A stretch of DNA of 64,000 nucleotides, taken from contig NZ_PPXG01000008.1 of the NCBI RefSeq assembly GCF_002909485.1, positions 1 to 64,000 on the forward strand, given 5' to 3'. Numbering within the stretch: position 1 is the first letter of the stretch; each line of letters opens with the position of its first letter. Under the pieces are notes generated by a model. That model was not told where the DNA came from. It did no database searches and saw nothing but the letters and a program-made list of their open reading frames with translations. Positions 8,177-17,620 of this stretch are shown piece after piece. This DNA is from Stutzerimonas stutzeri (GTDB taxonomy: Bacteria; Pseudomonadota; Gammaproteobacteria; Pseudomonadales; Pseudomonadaceae). Position numbers and translations under genes: made by a program.

Positions 8177-9436
8177 TCAAGCGACGGCTGTCTGCTCGGA
8201 CGCGACCGGAGCCGCCCGGCCCAGGCTCTGCGCCACCACGTCACCGACCATGTCCGCGGTGATCGCGCTCAGCGTCCAGCCCAGGTGCCCGTGGCCGGTG
8301 TTGTAGAACACGCACGGCGAGCTGCCGCGGCCGACCTTGGGCATCATGTTCGGCATCATCGGGCGCAGACCGGCCCAGGGCACCACGCTGCGGGTGTTCA
8401 CACCGGGGAAGCACTGGTTTACCCAGTCCACCAGCGGTCGGATGCGATCGGCACGGATGTCTCGGTTGTAGCCGTTGAATTCGGCGGTGCCGGCGACACG
8501 GAAGCGATCGTCGCCCAAGCGGCTGCTGACCAGCTTGGTCTCGTCGTCGAGCAGGCTGACGATGGGTGCCGAGGCGCGACTGATCTCGTCGGTCAGGTTG
8601 ACCGTGATCGAGTAGCCCTTGACCGGATAGATGTTCACCCGGTCGCCGAGCTGCGCTGCCAGGGCGCGGCTAGCGGTGCCGGCGCAGATCACCAGTCCAT
8701 CGAACTCCAGGCGCTCGCCACCGGCAACGCCACCTAGCGTCACGGTCGCGCGTTTGCCATCGGTGGCCACCGCCTGCACGTCCTCGCCATAGAGGCAGCG
8801 CACGCCGAGTCGCTCGATCGCGGTGGCCAGGCCATGGGTGAACTTGTGGATGTCGCCAGTGGAGTCGCACTCGGTGAAATAGCCGCCGTAGTAGGTGCCG
8901 GCCAGAGTCGGCTCAATGGCGCGCATCTCTTCTGGCGTCACGCTACGCCGCGGCAGACCGCCTTCGGCAAGCAGACGCGAGACCAGCCCGGCATGCTCGA
9001 AGCCAGCCTTGTCACGGTAGATGTGCAGGATGCCTTTCTTTTTCAGGTCGAAGTCGATGCCTTCCTCGTCAGCCCAGGCGAACAGATGCTCGCGCGCAGC
9101 CATGGCCAAGCGTGCGGTCTCAACGGTGTTCTGCCGGTAGTTGGGAATCGAGCCGATGAACTCGGCAAACCAGGACAGCTTGTGCCAGCTAGGCTTGGGA
9201 TTGACCAGCAGCGGCGCGTCGCTCTTGAGCATCCACTTGATGCCCTTGACGATGGTCGACCAGTGGTTCCAGACCTCGGCATTGGAGGCCGATAGTTGGC
9301 CACCGTTGGCGAACGAGGTTTCCATCGCCGCGTAGCGATGCTTTTCCAGCAAGGTAACCGAGAAGCCGCGCTTGGCCAGGGCATAGGCGGTGGTGACGCC
9401 GGTGATGCCGCCACCGATGACTGCGATTGTTTTCAT
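8177..9436 (-). CDS. dadA: DadA-type FAD-dependent D-amino acid dehydrogenase, glycine-riboswitch controlled
   Basis: This 419-residue FAD enzyme has an N-terminal dinucleotide fold (VIGGGITGVTTAYALA, then the LLEK acidic end) and a conserved C-terminal segment (NTGHGHLGWTLS) typical of DadA. Such enzymes oxidise amino acids at the inner membrane and pass electrons to the respiratory chain, yielding a 2-oxo acid and ammonia. A tandem glycine riboswitch in its leader implies that the physiological signal, and perhaps a substrate, is glycine (inference). Unlike classical dadA it has no alanine racemase dadX beside it. The Shine-Dalgarno GGAG lies close before the ATG at 9436. Confidence 0.85.
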   Translation of the reverse strand: MKTIAVIGGGITGVTTAYALAKRGFSVTLLEKHRYAAMETSFANGGQLSASNAEVWNHWSTIVKGIKWMLKSDAPLLVNPKPSWHKLSWFAEFIGSIPNYRQNTVETARLAMAAREHLFAWADEEGIDFDLKKKGILHIYRDKAGFEHAGLVSRLLAEGGLPRRSVTPEEMRAIEPTLAGTYYGGYFTECDSTGDIHKFTHGLATAIERLGVRCLYGEDVQAVATDGKRATVTLGGVAGGERLEFDGLVICAGTASRALAAQLGDRVNIYPVKGYSITVNLTDEISRASAPIVSLLDDETKLVSSRLGDDRFRVAGTAEFNGYNRDIRADRIRPLVDWVNQCFPGVNTRSVVPWAGLRPMMPNMMPKVGRGSSPCVFYNTGHGHLGWTLSAITADMVGDVVAQSLGRAAPVASEQTAVA

Positions 9437-9474
9437 TGTTGTCGCTCCAGAACGTCAGGGGGGTTATAGCCCGT

Positions 9475-9496
9475 GCGCCCAACGCGCGGCGGGCGC
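9475..9496 (-). promoter_or_regulatory. Hairpin in the riboswitch expression platform
   Basis: GCGCCC pairs with GGGCGC around a 10-base loop, between the second glycine aptamer and the ribosome-binding site. This is the place for a ligand-sensitive structure. There is no T-run, so control at translation initiation is at least as likely as termination. The pairing is visible; the role is inferred. Confidence 0.45.
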
Positions 9497-9680
9497 CCCC
9501 TCTGTTCTGGACCTGAGAGATTCACGAGCGCGTGACGGCTCGCTTGCTCCTTCGGTGCGCCCGGCGACGAAAACCGGGCGGCTCTTCAGAGTGTCAGCAG
9601 TGATAGCGGTCCTTTTGCCTGAGAGTTTCCGGGGCGGTTGCTCCTTCGGCGCTGCCATGTGGCAGTCTCTCCCGCAATCA
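9495..9680 (-). ncRNA. Tandem glycine riboswitch (two aptamers)
   Basis: Read on the minus strand, GCGGGAGAGA opens aptamer 1, followed by GCCGAAGGAGCAA and ACTCTCAGGCAAAAGGACCGC. Aptamer 2 repeats GCACCGAAGGAGCAA and ends with ATCTCTCAGGTCCAGAACAGA. These paired blocks (9611-9678 and about 9497-9600) are the hallmark of cooperative glycine riboswitches, with a short linker between. It lies 60-240 bases upstream of the DadA-type start and has no other gene to control. The promoter should lie in 9680-9870. Confidence 0.95.
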
Positions 9681-9870
9681 CATTGATTCGCGTCGATTGC
9701 CAGCTGTGGCAAATCGTCACGCAATCGCAGAAACACCCTGCCAGAAAATTACGCCGCTGTAACCCCCGACCTTGTGCCAACGGACGAGAGGCCACGCCCG
9801 CTTTCAGCCACCCCGCAGCCGCAGGGAGAGAGAAAACCGCATGCCGCTCCATGCTGCTGAACAAGTGACC

Positions 9871-11793
9871 TCAGATCCGGAAGCGTCCGGCCAAGGTCTG
9901 CAATTCGTTGCCCAGCCTTGCCAACTGGACCGTCGAAGCGGCGGTCTGCTCCGCAGCGAACGCCGACTGGTCAGCCACGTCACGAACGTTGAGCACGCTG
10001 CGGTTGATATCTTCAGCCACTGAACTCTGCTCTTCCGAAGCCGTGGCGATCTGCAGATTCATCGCCTGGATGGTCGATATCATGCGGGTGATCGCCTGCA
10101 GCTCATCGCCGACATCACGCGCCAAGCTGACCGTCTCGTCGGCCAGACCACGGCTACTGTCCATCAGCGACGAGGCATGCAGCGCGCCCTTCTGCAGATT
10201 GCCGATCAACTCCTCTATCTGCGCCGTCGATTGCTGCGTGCGTTGCGCCAGGCCACGCACCTCATCGGCGACGACGGCAAAGCCACGGCCAGCTTCGCCG
10301 GCGCGGGCCGCCTCGATAGCTGCATTAAGTGCCAGCAGATTGGTCTGTTCAGCGATGCCGTTGATCACGGTAAGCACCGTACTGATACCGGCCGCTTCCC
10401 GGTTGAGCTGATCCATGGCTTCGGCAGAAAGGCCAACTTGCGAGGAAAGACGGTCGATCTGGGTCAGTGCGCGCTGCACCACGGTATTGCCCTGCGCAGC
10501 TTGGCGATCAGCCTGCTGGGCGGCGCCCGAGGCCTCATCGGCGTTGCGCGCCACCTCTTGCACGGTTGCCGCCATCTCGTGCATGGCCGTGGCGACCTGG
10601 TCGGTTTCCAGACGCTGGCTCTGGATGCCGGCACTGGCCTGCTCGGACACCGCAGAAAGCTCCTGGGCGGCAGCGGCCAGCCGGCTGGTAATGCCGCTCA
10701 TTTGTCCCAGCAAGTCACGCAGGTTGCCGCGCGTAAGGTCCAGTGCATCGAGCAACTGGCCAAATTCGTCGCTACGCCGCTGGCGCGGTTGGTCGGTCAT
10801 ATCGCCCGCACCGATGCGCTCGGCAATCATTACCGCCTGGGCCAGCGGTTGGGTGAGCTGTCTTACGATAAGCCAGCTGATCACCAAACCGAGCATCACT
10901 GCCAGCAAGGTAATGCCTAGCAACAGCGCCTTTTTCTCGTCTGCTTCGACGCTGCGCTTGTCGGTCTGCGCCTGCACGATTTCATTCGTATTGCGGTAGA
11001 TGCTGTCGAAGATGGCCTGCATCTCGGCGCGCGCCTGCACCTGGGCCGCGACGATGGGCGGCAGCTGGCCGAACTGGCGAATGTAGGTTGCCACCGACTC
11101 CCGCAATGGCTGCAGGTCCGCCCCCGGAACTCCAGCTAGTTGCGTATCAAGCCTGTCCACCGCAGCCTGCAGGGTTTCGAACTGCTGCTGCAATTGCTGC
11201 AGGGACTGCTCGGTTTCGGTCATCAGATAACCACGCACCATGAAGCGCACCATTCGGTTGTGCTTGGACACTTCACCGGCCTGCAGGCCGATGGCCGCGG
11301 TGCGCGGGCCCTCGTGCATGACCGGATTATCCGGGGTACCGGCCCAGCGCGATTCAAGCTCGGCGATCAGGGCGTCGGAGGTATTGCCGGCGTCCACCCA
11401 ACTGCTACGCGTCTTCACCTTTCGTTCCCAGAGCGCAGCCAGCTCAAGAAATCGTTCGCGGTAATGCTGTGCATCACTGGCGATCGTTTCCAGACGCTGC
11501 AGGTCCTGCGGATCGCTAAACTCGGCCCTTTGCTGCTGCACGAGTTCGGTAATGCGAGCTACCGACTGCTCGACCGCTTCCACATGACGGGGATCGCCGC
11601 GTGTTTCGAAGCTGACCTGCGCATAGCGAATCCGATTGGCTTCATCGAGCAATCGGGCTGCGCTCTGCGCTTTCTCGCTGCGTGACACCAGTGCATCCAT
11701 GCCGTAGATGCCAATCAGGGCAACGGCCAGGGTTAGCGCCAGCACGGCAGCAAAGCCAAGAATCAGCTTATGACTGACCTTAAGAGTGCTCAT
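9871..11793 (-). CDS. Methyl-accepting chemotaxis protein with large helical periplasmic domain
   Basis: This 640-residue chemoreceptor has TM1 at about 9-30, a periplasmic region of about 255 residues (31-288), TM2 at about 289-310, a HAMP domain to about 363, and a signalling domain holding the hairpin tip ([19 protein letters not shown] and [14 protein letters not shown]). The long all-helical sensor fits the HBM (bimodular four-helix) type seen in McpS, which binds organic acids. Its place directly after madLM on the same strand suggests that it may sense malonate or a related dicarboxylate (inference). It ends in GRFRI with no CheR-tethering pentapeptide visible. Confidence 0.92.
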   Translation of the reverse strand: MSTLKVSHKLILGFAAVLALTLAVALIGIYGMDALVSRSEKAQSAARLLDEANRIRYAQVSFETRGDPRHVEAVEQSVARITELVQQQRAEFSDPQDLQRLETIASDAQHYRERFLELAALWERKVKTRSSWVDAGNTSDALIAELESRWAGTPDNPVMHEGPRTAAIGLQAGEVSKHNRMVRFMVRGYLMTETEQSLQQLQQQFETLQAAVDRLDTQLAGVPGADLQPLRESVATYIRQFGQLPPIVAAQVQARAEMQAIFDSIYRNTNEIVQAQTDKRSVEADEKKALLLGITLLAVMLGLVISWLIVRQLTQPLAQAVMIAERIGAGDMTDQPRQRRSDEFGQLLDALDLTRGNLRDLLGQMSGITSRLAAAAQELSAVSEQASAGIQSQRLETDQVATAMHEMAATVQEVARNADEASGAAQQADRQAAQGNTVVQRALTQIDRLSSQVGLSAEAMDQLNREAAGISTVLTVINGIAEQTNLLALNAAIEAARAGEAGRGFAVVADEVRGLAQRTQQSTAQIEELIGNLQKGALHASSLMDSSRGLADETVSLARDVGDELQAITRMISTIQAMNLQIATASEEQSSVAEDINRSVLNVRDVADQSAFAAEQTAASTVQLARLGNELQTLAGRFRI

Positions 11794-11814
11794 CTTTCTA
11801 CCTTCCTTGTTGAA

Positions 11815-11843
11815 CGCAAGCGCGCTCCGAAGAGCGCGTTGCG
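11815..11843 (-). terminator. Hairpin between madM and the chemoreceptor gene
   Basis: CGCAAGCGCGCTC pairs with GAGCGCGTTGCG (one bulged base) across a four-base loop, in the 77-bp spacer after madM. No T-run follows, so it is more likely an mRNA-stabilising or partial stop than an efficient intrinsic terminator. Confidence 0.45.
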
Positions 11844-11870
11844 GGTGACGATGGGGTGAGTATCGGCGCG

Positions 11871-12635
11871 CTAGCCAAGCAACCCGCGCATGACGAAGAA
11901 CAGCAGCGACGGGCCAAGCAGGCAGCCCAGTGCGGTATAGAACGCGGCCGTCAGGCAGCCGTAGGGCACCAACTTCGGGTCGGTTGCAGCCAGGCCACCG
12001 GCGACGCCGCTGGAGGTGCCGATCAGGCCGCCGAAGATCACCGCCGAGCGCGGGTTGTTCAGCCCGATGTAGGGCGCGACAAAGGGCGTCGCGACCATCA
12101 CCACGATCGCCTTGACCAGGCCAGCAGCGATGGACAGCGCCATCACTTCAGAGCTGGCACCGATGGCCGCGCCGGTGACGGGGCCGACGATGTAGGTCAC
12201 AGCGCCCGTGCCGATGGTGGTCAGGCTGACCGCATCGGTGTAGCCGAACGCGAACGCAACTGCCACGCCAGCGACAAAGGAGGCGAGCACACCGATGAAC
12301 AGCGCCAGCACGCCGACCATGCCAGCCCGCTTGAGCTCGTCGACGCTGACGCCAAAACCGGTGGCGACGATGGCGAAGTCACGCAGCATGGCCCCGCCGA
12401 GCAGGCCGATGCCGGAGAACAGCGCGATATCCACCAAACCCTTCTGTCCACCGGTGACGACGCCACCGATGTACGACAGCAGCAGACCGATGAGGATGGC
12501 CACCGCCGAGCCATGCAGGCGGCCCTTGGTGAGCTTGTCCGACAGCCAGTAGGAGATCCACATGGTTGCGCCGATAATGGCGAAGCCGCTGATCAGGCCG
12601 TAGCCAGTGATCACTTTCATGAGAGATTCGTACAT
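11871..12635 (-). CDS. madM: Malonate transporter, MadM subunit
   Basis: This 254-residue polytopic membrane protein has many Gly/Ala-rich helices (for example [15 protein letters not shown]), matching MadM, the larger half of the two-subunit Na+-dependent malonate carrier. It lies 5 bp after madL, so the two are co-translated. It is the last gene of the mdcABCDEGH-madLM run and supplies malonate to the decarboxylase encoded upstream. Confidence 0.92.
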   Translation of the reverse strand: MYESLMKVITGYGLISGFAIIGATMWISYWLSDKLTKGRLHGSAVAILIGLLLSYIGGVVTGGQKGLVDIALFSGIGLLGGAMLRDFAIVATGFGVSVDELKRAGMVGVLALFIGVLASFVAGVAVAFAFGYTDAVSLTTIGTGAVTYIVGPVTGAAIGASSEVMALSIAAGLVKAIVVMVATPFVAPYIGLNNPRSAVIFGGLIGTSSGVAGGLAATDPKLVPYGCLTAAFYTALGCLLGPSLLFFVMRGLLG

Positions 12636-12640
12636 GGCCG

Positions 12641-13063
12641 TTACCCCCGTCCACTGCTGGTGAGCGGCTTGACTGGATCAGCCGGCAGTGTCGGGTCGGC
12701 CTCAAGCTTTTTTCGACCGATCCGATCGAGCACCGGGACCAGCATGAAGGCCAGCGCGACCGCAGCGACGCCGGCAAGAATCGCCATTGGTCCGCCGGCA
12801 AGTGCGCCGTAAACGTTCTGTTGCGCGGCCATGGCGACCACGATCGGGATGTACACGGCGCTCCAGAACTTGATGCCCTGTTCCGACTCCGGATTGAACA
12901 GGCCGCGTTTCTTCAGATAGCTGCCGATGAGGATCAGCAGCACCATGGCGATGCCCACGCCGCCGACATTGGCCGGCACGCCGATCGCCTTGCCGAGCAG
13001 CTCACCGACAAAGATGCCGGTGAGGGTACACAAGGCCAGAAAGGCCACACCAAAGATGATCAT
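12641..13063 (-). CDS. madL: Malonate transporter, MadL subunit
   Basis: This 140-residue membrane protein with about four hydrophobic helices (begins MIIFGVAFLALCTLTGI) matches MadL, the small subunit that works with MadM in malonate uptake. It is separated from mdcH by 124 bp, which could hold a secondary promoter, and is followed after 5 bp by madM. Confidence 0.92.
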   Translation of the reverse strand: MIIFGVAFLALCTLTGIFVGELLGKAIGVPANVGGVGIAMVLLILIGSYLKKRGLFNPESEQGIKFWSAVYIPIVVAMAAQQNVYGALAGGPMAILAGVAAVALAFMLVPVLDRIGRKKLEADPTLPADPVKPLTSSGRG

Positions 13064-13187
13064 TGTTCTTGTCCTTTTGGTTGCGCTGCAGCTTGCAGAG
13101 GGCTGAGCGCGTGTTGTCGAGGTAGTTGTTTTTATCCATCGATCAGTCGGCGAGTTAAGGCTGGCTCGCGCTGAATGTGCACGCGGT

Positions 13188-14114
13188 CTATCGGCTCTGG
13201 CTGCCCTCCTGACGCAGCAAGGCGTCCAGTGTGTCGAGCCGGGCGCCGTCGAATGCGATCAGCGTACCCTGTTCAAAAACCCGCCGCGCCAGCCCGGTCA
13301 GTACCGAGCCGGGGGGCAGTTCGATATGCAAGCGCACGCCGCGCTCGTAGGCGGTGCGCAGGGTGCCGTGCCAGTCGACGACGCGGCACATGTTGAAGGC
13401 CAGGTCGTCGCGCAGGCGCTCGGTATCGAATATCGGGCGCGCAGACGAGCTGCTCAGATAGCGAATTTGCGGAGCGCGCAGGCTGACGTTGGCGAAGGCC
13501 TCGGCGAGCTGCGTTGCCGGCGCTTGTAGCAACGCGCAATGCGACGGCACGCTCATCGCCAGGCGCCGCGCGCAGGATGCACCGAGCGCTTTGGCCTGGG
13601 CAGCGACTGCAGTCATGGCGGCATCGCTGCCGGCGATGACGAGCTGGTTGTCGGCGTTGATATTGGCCAGGTAGGCGGGCTCCTTGGCTTCCGCCAGCAG
13701 GCCTTCGACCGCGCTCAACGATAGCCCGAGGATCGCGGTCATACCGAAGCCTTCGGGATAGGCTTGCTGCATCAGCTCGCCGCGCAGCGCGACCAGACGC
13801 AGTGCATCGGCGTAATCCAGCGACTCGGCGACCACCGCCGCGGCATAGGCGCCAATGGACAGCCCGGCGACGTAATCCGGCCGCTGGTCACCACGCATCA
13901 GCAGCCGCGCGCCGGCGACCCCGGCGATCAGCAGGCAGAGCTGCACGGCACGGGTCGAACGCAGCGCCTCGGCCGAATCGAGCAGCAGCGCATCCTCGCC
14001 GAGCACGGCACCGGCCTCGGCCAGAGTAGCGGCGACTTCCGGCGCCTCGGGCAGCCGCTGCAACATTCCGGGCTTCTGCGCGCCCTGCCCGGGAAAAGCG
14101 AATAGGCTGCTCAT
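13188..14114 (-). CDS. mdcH: Malonate decarboxylase epsilon subunit, malonyl-CoA:ACP transacylase
   Basis: This 308-residue FabD-like acyltransferase carries FAFPGQGAQ at the N-terminus and the nucleophile motif GLSIGAY with Ser 86; VPSHCALL supplies the partner His. MdcH loads malonyl groups from malonyl-CoA onto the MdcC acyl carrier protein to prime the decarboxylase cycle. The ATG at 14114 overlaps the mdcG stop (ATGA), which decides the start over longer readings. Confidence 0.93.
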   Translation of the reverse strand: MSSLFAFPGQGAQKPGMLQRLPEAPEVAATLAEAGAVLGEDALLLDSAEALRSTRAVQLCLLIAGVAGARLLMRGDQRPDYVAGLSIGAYAAAVVAESLDYADALRLVALRGELMQQAYPEGFGMTAILGLSLSAVEGLLAEAKEPAYLANINADNQLVIAGSDAAMTAVAAQAKALGASCARRLAMSVPSHCALLQAPATQLAEAFANVSLRAPQIRYLSSSSARPIFDTERLRDDLAFNMCRVVDWHGTLRTAYERGVRLHIELPPGSVLTGLARRVFEQGTLIAFDGARLDTLDALLRQEGSQSR

Positions 14115-14731
14115 GCTGCCAACTCCGCTTGATCCCAAGGATCGCCGACCAGCCGCGGGCCATCTGTTGTCTTGACCAGAACCCGTGATGCGCTGCTCGC
14201 CCACTCGCGCAGCGCGATGCCACCTAATGGGGCTTCAAGCTGCAGGTCAACGCGGCAGGCGTGGCCTTCGAGCAGCTGCAGCAACATACGTGCTTCGCTA
14301 CGCGGCAGCGGATGATCGGTTCTGAGCAGCAGATCGAGATCGCTGTCCGGATGCGCCGTCGGGAGTCCGGTGGCGAGCTGAAAGCCCGCCGAGCCGGTGA
14401 CGCCCCAGACATACCCCAGCGCATCGAGCAACGGGCGGATCTCGGCCAGCACACGGAACACCGGCAGATCCTCGCTGGCCTGACGAGCGAGCAGTGCTTC
14501 CGGCGCGAGCCGATGACTGATCGCCTCGATCGGCATCAGCGCGGCCAGGCGTTGATCGCGCGTCGCACCCCGCAGACCGACCGCGACCAGACCGGCGGCC
14601 ACACGCGCACGCCGCACCACCACCGGCTGGCCAGCCGCGAGCACGGCGACCGCCCAGACGGGCGCATCGTCCGGCAGCTGCTCGGGACGCATGCCCCAGA
14701 GCAGGTCGTGGGGGCGTGGTGTGTCGTGCAT
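14111..14731 (-). CDS. mdcG: Phosphoribosyl-dephospho-CoA transferase (malonate decarboxylase holo-ACP synthase)
   Basis: This 206-residue protein has a nucleotidyltransferase-like core GSAGFQLATG followed by DSDLDLLL, whose Asp residues bind metal. MdcG transfers the 2'-(5''-triphosphoribosyl)-3'-dephospho-CoA group made by MdcB to a serine of MdcC. It lies 70 bp after mdcE, the largest gap in the mdcA-H block, and overlaps mdcH by 4 bp. Confidence 0.92.
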   Translation of the reverse strand: MHDTPRPHDLLWGMRPEQLPDDAPVWAVAVLAAGQPVVVRRARVAAGLVAVGLRGATRDQRLAALMPIEAISHRLAPEALLARQASEDLPVFRVLAEIRPLLDALGYVWGVTGSAGFQLATGLPTAHPDSDLDLLLRTDHPLPRSEARMLLQLLEGHACRVDLQLEAPLGGIALREWASSASRVLVKTTDGPRLVGDPWDQAELAA

Positions 14732-14801
14732 CTACAGCCTCCTCGCGATTGTTGTTGTCGAGTCGCTGACGGGTTCGGCGGATACGCCGCTCAGGTGTTC
14801 G

Positions 14802-15587
14802 CTACCACTGCGCGCGCAACAGCTCGCGCACCCGTGACGACGCCTCGCGATTCGGCGCGCCAAGACGGCCGCGCAGATCGCTGCTGCCGCCGATGTCCGC
14901 GACGGCCTTGGCGAGACAGTCGCGCACACGCTGCAGGTCGTCCGCCGAGGGCTGCTCGATGCTGTCCACCGAGAGGGTTTCCCAGAGCAGGCCGAGGGTC
15001 GCGTAGTTGTCGATGTCGTAGGCCATCGGCGGCACCGATTCGGCCAGGGCTTCCAGCTCCTCGACGCTGCGCAGGGTGATGCGCGCCGCGGCGGCCTTGC
15101 CCATGGCATGCACCATCACGCCCGGATCGCGCAGGGCGATGATCCGCTGGGCCTGATAGCCATGAGCGAGAAAGGCGCCGGACATGGCCTTGCCCACCAG
15201 CAGCGCGATCACCGGGTGCCCGGCCAGCCGCGCACGGGCATAGCCGTCCACCGCACCGGCCAGCGCCTGGTGAATGCCCAGCGCCTCCTCGCGGCGGCCA
15301 TAGGCCTGGCTCGGCACGTCGACCACGGCGACCACCACACGCTTGTCGGCCTTGTCGCGATCGGCTTCGATGACTTCATCCAGCGCCTGGCCCAGCGCCC
15401 AGCCTTCGAGCAGGCCGACCTCGCCATTGCGCGCGCGCGGGAATGGATTCTCGGCGTCTGGCACCACGGCGATATAGCGGGCGGCGCGCTCACCCAGGGT
15501 GCCGTCGACCACCTTCACCGAGGCCGGATAGCCCGCCAGTACCTGACCGCCGGCCAGGGCTTGCAACCAGTTCAGTCCACGGCTCAT
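14802..15587 (-). CDS. mdcE: Malonate decarboxylase gamma subunit
   Basis: This 261-residue crotonase-fold carboxyltransferase subunit begins MSRGLNWLQALAGG and includes VVVAVVDVPSQAYGRREE and LLVGKAMSGAFLAHGYQ. With MdcD it forms the heterodimer that decarboxylates the malonyl thioester on MdcC to an acetyl thioester plus CO2. Its start overlaps the mdcD stop by 4 bp. Confidence 0.94.
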   Translation of the reverse strand: MSRGLNWLQALAGGQVLAGYPASVKVVDGTLGERAARYIAVVPDAENPFPRARNGEVGLLEGWALGQALDEVIEADRDKADKRVVVAVVDVPSQAYGRREEALGIHQALAGAVDGYARARLAGHPVIALLVGKAMSGAFLAHGYQAQRIIALRDPGVMVHAMGKAAAARITLRSVEELEALAESVPPMAYDIDNYATLGLLWETLSVDSIEQPSADDLQRVRDCLAKAVADIGGSSDLRGRLGAPNREASSRVRELLRAQW

Positions 15588-16450
15588 TGGGCATCTCCTT
15601 CGTAGAGGGCACGCACGGCGGCGGCATCGAGCTGCGTGCGGGTGTCGACGTCGGCCAAGCGCTGGAGGAACCAGGCGTGGCGGCGGCTGCGCGGCTGCAG
15701 CGGCTTGCCGAGGGCGAACAGTTCGTGCAGTTGCGCGCGGATGGCGTCGGTGTCGTCGGCCACGTAGGCGTCCACCAGACCCGAGGCGTAGCGCTGCTCG
15801 CCGCCGGTCAGGCTCCAGATGAACGGGCGGTCACGTGAGTCGTACTCGTCGAGACCGGCTTCCTGCTCGATCACCTGCGGGCCGTTGAGGCCGACGCGCG
15901 CTTCACGGGTGACGACCAGATAGCTGCACAGCCCGGCGGCGATGGACATGCCGCCGAAGCAGCCGACGGAGCCGGCGACCACACCGATCACCGGCTGGTA
16001 TTGGCGCAGCTCGACGATCGACGCCTGAATTTCGGCGATGGCGGCGAGGCCCAGGTTGGCTTCCTGCAGGCGCACGCCGCCGGTTTCCAGCAAGAGCACG
16101 GCGCGGGTCGGGATACCGTTGCGGTTGTCCTCGGCAGCGAGTTCCAGCGCGCCGGCAATCTTTGCGCCGCCGACTTCGCCCATACTGCCGCCCTGGAAGG
16201 CGCCTTCGATGGCGGCGATCACCGCCGGCTGGCCGTCAATGGTGCCCTTGGCGACCACCACGCCGTCGTCGGCCTGGGTGACGATGCCCTGCTTCGGCAG
16301 CCAGGGCGAGGTGACGCGATCGAACGGATCGAGCAATTCGCGGAAGCTGCCGTCGTCCAGCAGCGCACGTGCTCGCTGGCGGGCACCGAGTTCGACGAAG
16401 CTGCGCGACTCGAGTAAACGGGCCACGGTGTTAGCGGACACATCAGTCAT
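15584..16450 (-). CDS. mdcD: Malonate decarboxylase beta subunit
   Basis: This 288-residue protein is related to acetyl-CoA carboxylase beta subunits (KGTIDGQPAVIAAIEGAF, GGMSIAAGLCSYLVVT, QVIEQEAGLDEYDS). It pairs with MdcE to form the malonyl-S-ACP decarboxylase active site. It overlaps mdcC by 8 bp and mdcE by 4 bp, consistent with coupled translation and fixed stoichiometry. Confidence 0.94.
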   Translation of the reverse strand: MTDVSANTVARLLESRSFVELGARQRARALLDDGSFRELLDPFDRVTSPWLPKQGIVTQADDGVVVAKGTIDGQPAVIAAIEGAFQGGSMGEVGGAKIAGALELAAEDNRNGIPTRAVLLLETGGVRLQEANLGLAAIAEIQASIVELRQYQPVIGVVAGSVGCFGGMSIAAGLCSYLVVTREARVGLNGPQVIEQEAGLDEYDSRDRPFIWSLTGGEQRYASGLVDAYVADDTDAIRAQLHELFALGKPLQPRSRRHAWFLQRLADVDTRTQLDAAAVRALYEGDAQ

Positions 16451-16742
16451 GGCCGACCTCCTCCAGTCCCTGCTCCAGGCGCAGACGCACTACGCCGGGT
16501 GTGGCCCCAAAATCGTGAATATCGATGTTCAATGCCGGTGGCGTCTGCTCGCGGAACATCCGCTCGAACAGGCTCTTCCAGCGTTGCTCGGCACCATTGA
16601 CCGAGGTGACTACCTGGATCGCCAGCTTGCCGGCCTGGCCGGGCTCCAGCAGCACTTCCAGATCGCCCGAGCCGACCACGCCGACCAGGGCCTTCCCACG
16701 GGCGGGTTGCCCGGCGGCGAATTCGAAAGACAGGGTTTCCAT
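16443..16742 (-). CDS. mdcC: Malonate decarboxylase acyl carrier protein, delta subunit
   Basis: This 99-residue carrier protein has the motif VVGSGDLEVL, placing the expected prosthetic-group attachment at Ser 25, the same position as in the characterised Klebsiella protein. The attached dephospho-CoA derivative carries acetyl/malonyl groups between MdcA, MdcD/E and MdcH. It begins 2 bp after mdcB. Confidence 0.94.
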   Translation of the reverse strand: METLSFEFAAGQPARGKALVGVVGSGDLEVLLEPGQAGKLAIQVVTSVNGAEQRWKSLFERMFREQTPPALNIDIHDFGATPGVVRLRLEQGLEEVGHD

Positions 16743-16744
16743 GT

Positions 16745-17620
16745 TCAGTTGCTCCCAGTCGGCGCCGGCGCATGCGGCGCCAGACGGTCGAGGAAAAGGG
16801 TGGCGGCCAGGAGGTCGGCGGCGCCGCCCGGCGAGGCGTTGAGGGCGAGCATGTCGCGATCGAGCAGGCGCAGCTGGCGACGACCGGCGAGGCTGGCGGC
16901 ACCACCGGCTTCGAGCACGGCGCGGGCTCCGGCCTGCATGCGGGTGAGCCCTTCCAGACCGGCGCGATGCAGCACGCAGGTGTCGGTCAGGCTGCTCATG
17001 ATCGCCAGCAGTGCATCGAGCCTGGCGTTCTGCTCGCCGGCGCCGGCGCGGCGACTGGCCAGCAGCTGCGGCAAGCCGTGCTCGATGACTGCGGGAAAGC
17101 CGTATTGGGCCTGTTCGCGGGCGCCGAGCACGCCGTAGCGGCGGCAGACCCGCGCGCCATGGCTGTCCGGGTTATGCGGCGCAGCCGGATCGTTCAGCCG
17201 CGCCAGGGCGGCCGCGCCGGCGGCAATCTCGCCAGCCGAAGCGCCGCTTTCCAGCATCGCCGCCGCGCTGAGCAGCCCCAGCGCCCAGATCGCGCCGCGA
17301 TGGGTATTGACCCCGGCGGTGACGCGCAGCATCTCCGCTTCACCGTCGCGGCCCAGTTGGCCGAGGGTTTCACGCAGCGCCTGGCTGACCCGACCTTCGA
17401 TCCGCGCCGCATCGGCCATAGCGGCGAAGGCCGGCCACAGCGACTGCGCCGAGGCGTGCATCAGCCCCAGATGCAGGTCCTGATGGGCGCCACTGCCGCG
17501 CCGGTCGACCAGCCCCGGCTTGGGCGACAGATCGGCCTCGTCGACCAGTGCCTGCACCGCCAGATCGGCCAGGCGCTCGGCCGCGGACGGCGCCTGTCGT
17601 GCAATGAGTGCGCTCATCAC
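16745..17620 (-). CDS. mdcB: Triphosphoribosyl-dephospho-CoA synthase
   Basis: This 291-residue CitG-family protein carries the family signature [18 protein letters not shown] near residue 36. It makes the prosthetic-group precursor from ATP and dephospho-CoA, which MdcG then attaches to MdcC. Its start overlaps the mdcA stop by 4 bp. Confidence 0.94.
   Translation of the reverse strand: MMSALIARQAPSAAERLADLAVQALVDEADLSPKPGLVDRRGSGAHQDLHLGLMHASAQSLWPAFAAMADAARIEGRVSQALRETLGQLGRDGEAEMLRVTAGVNTHRGAIWALGLLSAAAMLESGASAGEIAAGAAALARLNDPAAPHNPDSHGARVCRRYGVLGAREQAQYGFPAVIEHGLPQLLASRRAGAGEQNARLDALLAIMSSLTDTCVLHRAGLEGLTRMQAGARAVLEAGGAASLAGRRQLRLLDRDMLALNASPGGAADLLAATLFLDRLAPHAPAPTGSN

Noticed and set aside
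11856..12812. 318-codon plus-strand open frame opposite madM/madL
   Set aside because: Low-complexity Arg/Asp/His-rich antisense reading of well-supported transporter genes.
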